A stretch of DNA of 64,000 nucleotides from Melittangium boletus DSM 14713. GTDB lineage: Bacteria > Myxococcota > Myxococcia > Myxococcales > Myxococcaceae. Position 1 is the stretch's first letter. Each line of letters opens with the position of its first letter. This document shows positions 50,801 through 59,900 of the stretch, in pieces. Both the position numbers and the translations under genes were made by a program. The stretch covers positions 248,292 through 312,291 of the forward strand of contig NZ_CP022163.1 of assembly GCF_002305855.1 (NCBI RefSeq), given 5' to 3'. The notes under the pieces were generated by a model. It did not search any database. It had not been told where the DNA came from and was given only the letters and a program-made list of their open reading frames with translations.

Positions 50801-53800
50801 AGCGCACGCGGCGGGAGCGCCCGGGCCACCGAGCCGGGAAGCAGGCCCTCCGGGCGATGTCCCGCGTCCACCCGTCCCGAGACGCCCCCCTCCGGCGAGG
50901 ACAGGAGCGAGCGCATCGCGTCCGCCGTCCCGGCCACCCACGCCCGCCGGTACTCGAAGCGCGCCCGCCCCACCGCCGCCGTGAAGCACACGTCTCCCAG
51001 GTCCGCGCCCTCCTCCAGCATCCGCGCGTAGCGGCCCGCCAGCTCGCGCAGGGACTCCTCGCTCCGCGCCGACAACACCAGCACGTGCTCCGGCGGTTCC
51101 GAGCTCCGCGTGCGCTCGGGCAGGGACGGAGCCTCCTCCAGCACCACGTGGGCGTTCGTCCCGCTGAAGCCGAACGAGCTCACGCCCGCGATGCGACGAC
51201 CCTGGGTGGGCTCCCACTCCGTCAGCGCCACCGGCACCTTCACGCCCATGCCCTTCCAGTCGATGTGCGGGTTGGGCGTCTTCAAGTGCAGATGCGCGGG
51301 CAGCTTCCGGTGTTGCAGCGCCAGCACCACCTTCATCACGCCCGCCACGCCCGCCGCCGACTCCAGGTGGCCCAGGTTCGTCTTCACCGAGCCCATCCAC
51401 AGCGATGCCTCCGGCGCCCGGCCCTCCTTCAGGACGGACCACATCGCCTCCGCCTCGATGGGGTCTCCGAGCGACGTGCCCGTGCCATGCGCCTCCAGGT
51501 AGCTCACCTCCGAGGGGGCCACGCCGCCTCGCCGCAGCGCCTGCTGGATGACCTCCCGTTGCGCCAGGCCGTTGGGCACCGTGAGCCCGCTGCTCGGCCC
51601 GTCCTGGTTCACCGCCGTCCCCCGGATGATGGCCAGCACGTTCGAGCCCCGCGCCCGCGCGTCCGACAGCCGCTCGAGCACCAGCACCCCGCAGCCCTCG
51701 GCCCGAGCGAAGCCATTGGCCGATGCGTCGAACGTCTTGCACCGCCCGTCCGGCGCCAGCATCCGCGCCCTGCTCGCCGCCATCATCGGCTCGGGCGCGA
51801 GGATGAGGTTCACCCCCGCCGCGAGCGCCCGCGTGGACTCGCCCGAGCGCAGGCTCTGACACGCCAGGTGCAACGCCGTCAGCGACGACGAGCAGGCCGT
51901 GTCCACCGCCATGCTCGGGCCCTTGAAGCCAAACGTGTACGACACGCGCCCGGCCACCGCGTTGAGCGACGTGCCCGAGGCGAACCACGCATCCACCTCT
52001 TCCGGCCGCCCCTGGAGGATGACCCGGGCGTAGTCCGCCGTGGTGACGCCCACGAAGACGCCCGTGGCCGAGTCGCGCAGCGCCGTCACGTCCTGGCCCG
52101 CCCGCTCCAGCGCCTCCCATGCCACCTCCAGCATCAGCCGCTGCTGGGGATCCATGCTCTCCGCCTCGCGCGGGGAGATGCCGAAGAAGCGCGGATCGAA
52201 CTGGTCCACGCCGCGCAGGAAGCCGCCCGCGCGCACGGCCATCTTCCCCGGCGTGCTCGGATCCGGGTCGTACCAGTCCTCCACCGCCCAGCGCTCCCTC
52301 GGAATCTCCGAGATGGCGTCCGTGCCGTCCCGCAGCAGCCGCCAGAAGGCCTCCGGGGTGTCCGCGCCCCCGGGCAGGCGGCACGCCATGCCGACGATGG
52401 CGATGGGCTCCTCCGAGGCCGCTTCCAGCCGGGGCTCGGGCGCGGATACCTGGGGCGCCTGGGCCTCGAGCCGCGTGGACAGGTGCTCCGTGAGCGCCCG
52501 CACGCTCGGGTAGTTGAACGCCAGGGTCGCGGGCAACGTCAGCCCCAGCGACTTCTCCAGGCTCGCCTTCAACTCCACCGCCATGATGGAGTCCAACCCC
52601 AGCTCATGGAAGCCGCGCGCGTCGTCCGACGAGGCGTCCGGCGTCACGCCGAGCGTGCGCGACACCGTCTCGAGCACCAGCGTCCGCAGGGCCTCGCGCC
52701 GGGCGGAGGGCGTGCCCGCGTCCCGCCAGGGCGCCCGTGCGGAGGCCTCCGCCGGAACGGGCTCCTTCGCGGGGGCCTCGCCCTGGGGCAGCCGCTCCAA
52801 CAAGGGCCTCGGTCCCCGTGCCTCGAGCAGCGGCCGCAGGCGCTCCCACCGGACGTTCGCCACCACGGCGTTGGACACGCCCGCTCCCACGAGCCGCGCC
52901 CACCACTCGCGTCCGGACGCGCGGGCCATCGCCCCCAGGCCCACGCTCTCCAGCCATTGGCGATCCTGGGCCGTTCCCGCGCCCTCGCCCTCCCAGAGTC
53001 CCCAGTTGATGCTCGTCGCCACGAGTCCCTGGGCCCGCCGGTGCTCCGCGAGCGCGTCCAGGAAGGCATTCGCCGCCGCGTAGGCGCCCTCGCCCGCCGA
53101 GCCCCACACGGAGGCGACGGAGGAGAAGAGCACGAAGAAGTCCAACGGATCCTCGCGCGTCAGGGCGTGCAGGTTCCAGGCACCCTCCGCCTTCGGGGCC
53201 AGCACGCGCCCGAGCATGTCCGCGTCCAGCTCCCGTCCCCGCGCCTTCACGGACACCGCCGCCGCGTGGAGGACGCCGCGCAGGGGGGGCATGGTGGCCC
53301 TCATCCGCTCGAGCAACATCTCCATCGCGTCACGCCAGGACACGTCCGCCTGGGCGAGCCAGACCTCGGCGCCTTCCGCCTCCAGCTCGCGCACCGTGGC
53401 GATCCGCCCGGCCAGTTCATCTCCCCGGCCCTGGAGCTCGTCCCAGCGAGAGCGCTCGGGGAAGGCGTTCCTCGAGGTGAGCACGAGGTGCCGCGCGCCC
53501 CGCTTCACCAGCTCCCGCGCCAGCTCCAGCCCGAGCACCCCCTGCCCACCCGTGAGGAGGTAGGTGGCCTCCGCTCGCACCGTCAGGGGTTGGGACGCGG
53601 GGGGCTCCCGCTTCACGAGGCGCGCCACCGAGCGCCGCTCGCCCTCGAGCCGCACCTGGTCCTCGCCGTCCGGGGCCCGCAGCTCCTCCCAGAGCCGTTC
53701 CACGCCCACGTCGGGCCCCAGGTCGATCAATCCACCCCAATGACGAGGGCTCTCCAGCGCCAGCGTCCGACCAAGACCCCAGAGCGCCGCCTGGGAAGGC

Positions 53801-56800
53801 GTCTCCCGCCAGGCGCCTCGGGTGACGGCCCACAGCCGACCCTTCGCCTCCGGGGCATCCTCCAAGGCCCGCAGCAGCGCGGTCACGTCCAGGCACGCAT
53901 CGCGCGCGCCCGGGCCCTCCACGCCCTCCAGGTCCAGGCCCGACAGCACCACCACGCCCGCGTACCCGGCCAACGCAGCGCCGTCCGCCGGGGGCACGCC
54001 GTCGACCTTCACGCAGGTGCCGCCCCGGGCCTCGATGTGCGCGGCGAGCCGATCCGCCACGCCGCCTCGATCCCTCAGCAACAGCCACGTACCGGGCGCG
54101 GAGTCCTTCGAGGGCACCGGACGCGGCGACGGTTGCCACTCCAGCCCGTACAGCGCGCCCGCCTCACCGCCACTCGTGGACGACGGGCTCTTCGCGGGAG
54201 CGGTCTCGGGAAGGGCCCAGTGCCGCTGACGGCGCCACGGGTAGCGAGGCAGCACCACCTTGCGACGGGCGGGCTCGGGGTCCACCTTGCGCCAATCCAG
54301 CGCATGGCCCCGGACGTACAGGTGGCCGAGCACGTCCAGCATCTGCTCCAGGTCGTCCTTGCCCTTGCGCAGCGAGGAGAGCCAACCCGGCCCCTCGCCC
54401 AGGCACGCCTTGCCCAGGCCGAGCAGCGTGGCGTTCGGGCCCACCTCCACGAAGACGTCGATGCCCAGGCCGCGCAGCGACTCCATGCCCTCGCGGAAGC
54501 GCACGGCCTCGCGGGCGTGACGGCGCCAGTAGCCCGGAGCGCCCAGTTCCGCCGAGGACACGGGCCGGCCGGTCACGTTGGACACGAGCGGTATCTGGCC
54601 CGGCGTCCGCGTCAGCCTCGCCGCCTTCGCCTCCAGGGCGTCGAGCATCGGCTCCATCAAGGGCGAGTGGAAGGCATGCGAGACGTTGAGGCGGCGCGTC
54701 GAGAGGCCCTGGGCCTCCAGGGCGGAGGTGAGACGCGCCACGGCCTCGGCCTCGCCGGACACGGTGAGCTGTCCCGGCGCGTTGTCCGCGGCGATGGAGA
54801 CGCGCTCCACCTCCCGCGCGAGCAGCGGCGCCACCTGCTCGCGGGTGGCGAACACCGTGGCCATGACGCCGCCCGGAGGCAGCGCCTGCATGAGCCGCCC
54901 CCGCTCGGCGATGAGCTCCAGCGCGTCTTCCCAGGACAGGAGCCCCGCCACGCACGCGGCGGCGAACTCGCCCACGCTGTGGCCCATCACCGCGTCCGGC
55001 ACCACGCCCCACGAGCGCCACAGCTCCGCCAGCGCGTACTCCAGGGCGAAGAGCGCCGGCTGGCTGTACGCCGTCTGATCGATGGGCGAGGACGCGCCCT
55101 CCTTCGGAAAGAGCACCCCCAGCAGGTCCATCCTCGGCGCGAGCCGCGCGGCACAGCGCTCCACGGCGGCCCGGAAGACCTCGGACGTCTCGAACAGGCG
55201 GCGGCCCATGCCAACGAACTGCGAGCCCTGGCCGGTGAAGAGGAAGGCCACCTTGGGCGGAGCATCCGCCGCCTTGCCGTGGGCCAGGCGCTCCGGCCGG
55301 GTCCCCCCCGAGGCGAACGCCGACAGGTGCTCGGCCAGGGCCCGCGAGGAGCCCCCCACCACGGACAGCCGGTGGGGCATGCGGGCGCGAGCGGTGTTAG
55401 CGGTGAAGCACACGTCCGCCACGTCCAGCTCCGGGTGGGCGGCGAGGTGCGTGGCCTGACGGCGAGCCAGCTCCTCCAACGCGGCCTCGCTCCGGGCGGA
55501 GAGCGTCAACAGGTGCGTGGGTCGCGGGACGGGCGGCCGCGCGGGGACGGCCGGAAGCGGAGCCTCCTCTATAATGATGTGCGCGTTCGTCCCGCTCATG
55601 CCGAAGGCGCTCACGCCCGCCAGCCGGGGCACCGCCGAGCGCTTCCACGGCTGGGACTCGGTGGGGACGAAGAAGGGCGTGTCCTCCAGGCGGATGCGGG
55701 GGTTGAGCCGGGAGAAGTTCAGGTGCTTGGGGATGGCCTCGTGCTGGAGCGCCAGGACGGCCTTCATGAGCCCGGCGATGCCCGCCGCCGCCTCCAGGTG
55801 GCCCAGGTTCGTCTTCACCGAGCCGATGGCGCACCGCGAGCCGTCCTCGCGGGGCTGGCCCATCACCTCGACCAGGGCCTCGACCTCGATGGGATCTCCC
55901 AAGGGGGTGCCAGTGCCATGGGCCTCCACGTACCCGAGCGCCGAGGGCTCCACGCGGGCATTGGCCAGGGCCTGGCGCAGCAGGGCCTGTTGGGCGAGCC
56001 CATTGGGCGCGGTGAGCCCCTGCGAGCGCCCATCCTGGTTGACGGCCGAGCCCCGGATGACGGCGAGGATGGTGTCTCCCTGGGCCGTCGCGTCCGACAG
56101 GCGCTTGAGCACCACGAGGCCACAGCCCTCGCCTCGGACGAAGCCATTGGCCCGCGCGTCGAAGGCGCTGCACCGCCCGTTGGGGGAGAGCGCCTGCATC
56201 CGCACGAGCGTGTGCGTGACGGAGGGGTCCAACACCAGGTTCACCCCGCCCGCGAGCGCCACGTCGCACTCGCCCGAGCGCAGGCTCTGGCAGGCCAGGT
56301 GCACCGCCACGAGCGACGAGGAGCACGCCGTGTCCACCGACAGGCTCGGCCCGCGCAGGCCCAGCGTGTACGAGAGGCGTCCGGGGGGAAAGCAGTGCCC
56401 GTTGCCGGTGCCGAAGTAGGCGTCGATGCGCTCGGGCTCGGCGGGCAGCAGGCGCGCGTAGTCGTCGCCCGTGAGCCCCACGAAGACGCCCGTGGGCGTG
56501 TTCATCAACCGCTCGGGATCCTGCCCCGCGTGCTCCAGCGCCTCCCAGGCCACTTCCAGGAGCAGACGCTGGCGGGGATCCAGGCTCGCGGCCTCGCGGG
56601 GAGAAATCCCGAAGAAGTCCGCGTCGAAGCCGCTCACGTCGTCCAGGTAGCCCGCCCAGCGGGAGGCATCGTCCGAGCCCATGCGGCGGGACGCCGGCTC
56701 GCGCCGGACGGCATCTCGCCCCGCGGCGAGCAGCTCCCAGAAGGCCTCGGGCGTGTCCGCGCCTCCCGGAAAACGGCACCCCATGCCCACCAGGGCGATG

Positions 56801-56910
56801 GGCTCGGTGCGGGCGCGCTCCAGTGAGTCGATGCGCGCCTGCATCTTCTGCATCACCAGGACGGCACGCGCCAGGCGCTGCTTGAGTTCGTCCTTCACCT
56901 CCTCGCTCAC
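47884..56910 (-). CDS. Type I modular PKS, two modules: KS-AT-KR-ACP-KS-DH-KR-ACP
   Basis: About 3,008 aa. After a docking coil (EEVKDELKQRLARAVLVMQK), module 1: KS (33-450, Cys196); AT (553-840, Ser645 in GHSVGE, HAFH at 745-748, hence malonyl-CoA); KR (1115-1355, Tyr1277, VWGSAGEGAY with the A-type Trp, no LDD); ACP (Ser1441 in LGLDSIM). Module 2: KS (1500-1925, Cys1673, all catalytic residues kept), then a linker of about 120 residues without any AT; DH (from about 2095, His2125; the usual Pro of HxxxGxxxxP is Ala2134; LHPGLVDSCFQ); KR (2615-2850, Tyr2760, LDD so B-type); ACP (Ser2924 in LGMDSLM). I chose GTG 56910, which overlaps the upstream stop (GTGA) and has GGGAGG upstream. Module 2 needs an acyltransferase from another protein. 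Confidence 0.93.
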   Translation of the reverse strand: MSEEVKDELKQRLARAVLVMQKMQARIDSLERARTEPIALVGMGCRFPGGADTPEAFWELLAAGRDAVRREPASRRMGSDDASRWAGYLDDVSGFDADFFGISPREAASLDPRQRLLLEVAWEALEHAGQDPERLMNTPTGVFVGLTGDDYARLLPAEPERIDAYFGTGNGHCFPPGRLSYTLGLRGPSLSVDTACSSSLVAVHLACQSLRSGECDVALAGGVNLVLDPSVTHTLVRMQALSPNGRCSAFDARANGFVRGEGCGLVVLKRLSDATAQGDTILAVIRGSAVNQDGRSQGLTAPNGLAQQALLRQALANARVEPSALGYVEAHGTGTPLGDPIEVEALVEVMGQPREDGSRCAIGSVKTNLGHLEAAAGIAGLMKAVLALQHEAIPKHLNFSRLNPRIRLEDTPFFVPTESQPWKRSAVPRLAGVSAFGMSGTNAHIIIEEAPLPAVPARPPVPRPTHLLTLSARSEAALEELARRQATHLAAHPELDVADVCFTANTARARMPHRLSVVGGSSRALAEHLSAFASGGTRPERLAHGKAADAPPKVAFLFTGQGSQFVGMGRRLFETSEVFRAAVERCAARLAPRMDLLGVLFPKEGASSPIDQTAYSQPALFALEYALAELWRSWGVVPDAVMGHSVGEFAAACVAGLLSWEDALELIAERGRLMQALPPGGVMATVFATREQVAPLLAREVERVSIAADNAPGQLTVSGEAEAVARLTSALEAQGLSTRRLNVSHAFHSPLMEPMLDALEAKAARLTRTPGQIPLVSNVTGRPVSSAELGAPGYWRRHAREAVRFREGMESLRGLGIDVFVEVGPNATLLGLGKACLGEGPGWLSSLRKGKDDLEQMLDVLGHLYVRGHALDWRKVDPEPARRKVVLPRYPWRRQRHWALPETAPAKSPSSTSGGEAGALYGLEWQPSPRPVPSKDSAPGTWLLLRDRGGVADRLAAHIEARGGTCVKVDGVPPADGAALAGYAGVVVLSGLDLEGVEGPGARDACLDVTALLRALEDAPEAKGRLWAVTRGAWRETPSQAALWGLGRTLALESPRHWGGLIDLGPDVGVERLWEELRAPDGEDQVRLEGERRSVARLVKREPPASQPLTVRAEATYLLTGGQGVLGLELARELVKRGARHLVLTSRNAFPERSRWDELQGRGDELAGRIATVRELEAEGAEVWLAQADVSWRDAMEMLLERMRATMPPLRGVLHAAAVSVKARGRELDADMLGRVLAPKAEGAWNLHALTREDPLDFFVLFSSVASVWGSAGEGAYAAANAFLDALAEHRRAQGLVATSINWGLWEGEGAGTAQDRQWLESVGLGAMARASGREWWARLVGAGVSNAVVANVRWERLRPLLEARGPRPLLERLPQGEAPAKEPVPAEASARAPWRDAGTPSARREALRTLVLETVSRTLGVTPDASSDDARGFHELGLDSIMAVELKASLEKSLGLTLPATLAFNYPSVRALTEHLSTRLEAQAPQVSAPEPRLEAASEEPIAIVGMACRLPGGADTPEAFWRLLRDGTDAISEIPRERWAVEDWYDPDPSTPGKMAVRAGGFLRGVDQFDPRFFGISPREAESMDPQQRLMLEVAWEALERAGQDVTALRDSATGVFVGVTTADYARVILQGRPEEVDAWFASGTSLNAVAGRVSYTFGFKGPSMAVDTACSSSLTALHLACQSLRSGESTRALAAGVNLILAPEPMMAASRARMLAPDGRCKTFDASANGFARAEGCGVLVLERLSDARARGSNVLAIIRGTAVNQDGPSSGLTVPNGLAQREVIQQALRRGGVAPSEVSYLEAHGTGTSLGDPIEAEAMWSVLKEGRAPEASLWMGSVKTNLGHLESAAGVAGVMKVVLALQHRKLPAHLHLKTPNPHIDWKGMGVKVPVALTEWEPTQGRRIAGVSSFGFSGTNAHVVLEEAPSLPERTRSSEPPEHVLVLSARSEESLRELAGRYARMLEEGADLGDVCFTAAVGRARFEYRRAWVAGTADAMRSLLSSPEGGVSGRVDAGHRPEGLLPGSVARALPPRALAEAFVKGVEVDWPAFHAPDARRRVILPTHPFQRQRYWWRSQAPLPVAPSRRSRDTAPHFGRRLRSPALDALVYEAVYGPSGPVHLDDHRLFGTRVAAGSSHVSLVLSVLQDAHGSPVCTLENLAFPQALALAEDEERTLQVILAPAARGGAFEVKSWGGGASGAETWVLHASGTVRVGEARPPEPWLTREELQARCPERRAGAELYRAMHEQGYTLGPGYQWIHSVARGGNDLLGELRLPSLRDSLEEHVLHPGLVDSCFQVLASWTLDLQSKQRDTLLIPFSLERFTVHRRPEGTVWCHARIREGGRNEVNAPIGGDLRLFDERGLVAEALGFRGRMASREALHAGAPARREEGRYEVVWTPEAPRSTTPSLLDVTRPWVLWMDGGGVGERLGRRLEANGARVLRVHSAEELTRRLGEPLGAAGCAGVVYLAGLDARVPEDASAEATQHAVLAASGGALHLVKTLVERGLWAPVWLVTRGARAVDASSSRTALAQAPVWGLGRVIDLEHPELRCARVDLDPGDEEGGLDLLLAELAGGGDTADREVAFRRGGRLHPVLRESANAPGGAVGFKSEATYLITGGLGGLGLELARWMVERGARHLVLLGRRAPSAAAEEAVLALERAGARVTVESVDVSHEDEVARLLQRIDVESPPLRGIFHAAGVLDDGALTQQDLERFTRVMDPKVAGAWNLHRLTRGQPLDHFVLFSSASATLGSAGQGNYAAANAFLDALAHERRAQGLPAQSLAWGPWAETGMVGAPEGRVARALERRGIRPLPTRRALELFEEALLHGAPHVALMSIQWPVYLESLGALGRGSFYGTWVPPPVRVPEPRGESPLAKRLREAPPHERARILARGLQDEAARILRLDATQVDWRQGFAELGMDSLMAIELRDVLQKQLGASVPATVALDHPTIDFLGQHLLTEVLKLDTVAAPVVPVSPREEAPPEDLDVLSDAELARLVAEDLAKDS

Positions 56911-59900
56911 GACGCGTCCTCCCATGCCGCCAGCGCGTCATCCGCCAGCTCCAGCAGCTTGCGCTCCGAGACGTCCACGAGCGGCTGCGGCTGGGGCTCG
57001 GGGGGCGGAGGCTTGCTCTCCTTGCGGGTCCGTTCCTTCTTGGGGGCCGCCGCGCGCTCGGGCGTGGCGGCCAGCCCCAGTTGCTCCAACAGGTAGGCCG
57101 CCAGGGCCTTGAGCGTGGAGTGCGCCCACAGCAGCGTCACCGACAGCTTCAGGTCCAGCGCGGCCTCGATGCGGTTGCGCAGCTCCAGGCTCATGAGCGA
57201 GTCGAGCCCCAGGCCCCGGAAGGGGTCATGCCGGCCCACGCGCGAGGCGTCCACGCGCAGCACGTGGCACAGCCGCTCGCGCAGGTAGGCCTCCAGCAGC
57301 TCCGCCCGGGCACCCGGCGCGGCGCGCCGCAGCTCCATCAACAGGGCGGAGCGCTCCTTGCCGCCCTCCCCGCCCCGCTCCGCCGCCAGTTCCTCCCACA
57401 CGCGCTGGGACGCGGCGTTGGGGAAGAACTGCAACCACTGGCGCAGGTCGAGCGACACCGCGCCCACGTTCACCGCGCCCTCCGCCAAGAGCCGCTCGAG
57501 CAGGGCCTCGCCCTGGTGCGTGGTGAAGCTCGCCATGCCCTGGTACGCGAGGCGTTCCCCCCGGTTGGCATAAGCCGCGGCGAGGCCCACCTCGGCGAAG
57601 GGGCCCCAGTTCACGCTGAGCGCCGGCAGGCCCTGCTGACGCCGGTGGTGCGCCAGCGCGTCCATGGCCGCGTTCGCCGCCGCGTAGTTGCCCTGCCCGG
57701 GCATGCCCAGGAGCGCCGACATGGAGGAGTAGAGGACGAAGAAGTCCAGCGACTCGTCCCGGGTGAGCCGGTGCAGGTTCCACGCGCCCTGCACCTTGGG
57801 CGTGAGCACTTCCCGGAAGCGCGCGGGCTCCTGCTGCTCCAGCACGCCGTCGTCGAGCACGCCCGCGCAGTGCAGCACGCCCCGGAGCCGGGGCAGCTCG
57901 CCGTGCGTGCGCCGCATCACCTCGGCGAGGCGTTCGGCGTCCGCCATGTCCACGCGCTCCACCTCCACGCGCGCGCCCTCGGCCCGCAGGGCCTCCAGCT
58001 CCTCCGAGACGGACTCCGAGGGGCCCTTGCGTCCAATCAGCACCAGGGTCCGGGCACCCCACCGCACGAGCCACCGCGCCGCCGCCAGGCCCAGTCCGCC
58101 CAGGCCTCCGGTGATGAGGTACGTGGCATCCGGGCGCACCCGGAAGCCGGGCCTCGGCGGCATGACGCGCAGCTTGGGATCCTCCAGGGTGACGACGAGC
58201 TTGCCCACGTGCTGGCCCTGCGCCATGTCGCGGAAGGCCTCGGACACCTGCGACACGGGAAAGGACTGGTGCCGCACGGGCCGCAGCACGCCGGACGCCA
58301 TGCGCTCCATCACCTCGCGCAACAGCCGGGAGCACGCCGCGGGCCGCTGCTCGCGCAGTCCCACGAGATCGATCGCCGCGTAGATGAGCCGGCGGCGGAA
58401 CTGCGACAAGTCCAACATCCGCCCGTCGTGGATGTCCCGGTTGCCCACCTCCAGGAAGCGTCCATCCGGGGCCAGCACCTCCATGCTCCGGGTGATGGCG
58501 TCTCCGGACAGGGAGTTGAGCACCACGTCCACGCCCTCGCCGCCCGTCACGCGCAGCACCTCGTCGGCGAAGGCCAGCGTGCGCGAGTCCATCACGTGGC
58601 GGATGCCCATGCCCCGCAGCAGCTCCCGCTTCTCGGGAGTGCCCGCGGTGGCGAGCACCTCCGCGCCCAGCACCTGGGCCACCTGGATCGCCGCGAGCCC
58701 CAGTCCACCCGCCGCCGAGTGAATGAGGATGCGCTCGCCCGGACGCAGCCGCGCCAGGTCGTTCAACCCATACCAGGCCGTCATGAAGACGCTGGGGATG
58801 GAGCTGGCCTCCTCGGCGCTCAAGCCCGGCGGCCGGCGCACCGCGAAGCGCGCGTCCGTGACGACGTGCGACGCCATGGCCGAGGGCGCGAAGGCCACCA
58901 CGTCATCGCCCACCGCGAGGTGCGTCACGCCCTCGCCCACCGCCACCACGCGGCCCGCGCAGTCCAGTCCGAGCGGCAGCCCCTCCAGGGGCACGCCCGA
59001 GGGACGCCCCGAGTCCTTCATCACGTACAGGCCCATGGTCTTCATCACGTCGATGAAGTTGAGGGCCGAGGCCTCCACGGCGATCTCCACCTCGCCGGGG
59101 CCGGGACGGCGCCGCTCGGCCATGCGCACCACCACGCCGCCGAAGGAGCCCGCCGGGGGCGTCTCCACCTGGAAGCTGCGCCCCATCACCGGCAGCAGGG
59201 GCTCGTTGTGCAATTCCTTCGCGCCCGAGCGCCGCACGAGCCGCGCCGCCAGGCGGGAGCCCCCGCGCAAGGCCACCTGCTCGTCCTCCGCGCGCGCCAT
59301 CAGCTCGCGGCCCAGGGCCTCCACGTCCACCAGGGCCGAGGAGGGATCCAGGTCCACGCACGTGCACTGCAACTCGGGGTGCTCATGCCCCACGGTGCGT
59401 CCGAGGCCCCAGAGCGCCGCCTGGAGCGCGCCCGTCATGGGCGTGTCCAGCACCGGCGTGGCCCCGCGAGTCACCAGCCACAGGCGCGGCGGATCCCTCC
59501 ACCCCAGGCGCAGCACCTCCTGCACCAGCCGCAGCGCGCCGCCGCAGGCCCGCAGGGCCGCCTCCAACGCCCGCTCGCCCGCCACGTCCGGCTTCGGCGC
59601 GTCCAGGCCCCACAGGTACACCACGCCCGCGCAGGAGCCCTCCTCCGGGAAGCACTGGCGCAGCACGGCGCCCAGGTCCTCGCGAGAACCTGGAGCCACC
59701 GTGAAGTGCCGGGCGCTCAACCGGCGCAAGCCCGCGCCCGCCTCCACCCGGACGCACGGGGAGCCCCAGGACTCCAGCGTCTCCGCGAGCGCTCCGCCCA
59801 CCCCGGACGCGTCCTGGAAGATGAGCCAGGGGGCATCGGACGGGCCCGGTTCGAGCCCCGCGGGCAGCCCCGCGCGGCGCCAGGCGAACTCGAAGAGGGA

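Noticed and set aside
46600..56500. Long near-identical DNA stretches shared by the KS domains
   Set aside because: Expected among paralogous ketosynthases of one PKS; not listed as separate repeats.
48688..56826. A plus-strand open frame of about 2,700 codons opposite the PKS gene
   Set aside because: It is the complementary shadow of GC-rich codons of the 3,008-aa PKS: low-complexity His/Arg/Gln/Ala-rich protein, no domains, no ribosome binding site. The same holds for 57081-62558 (+), 36257-39361 (-) and 3503-6382 (-).
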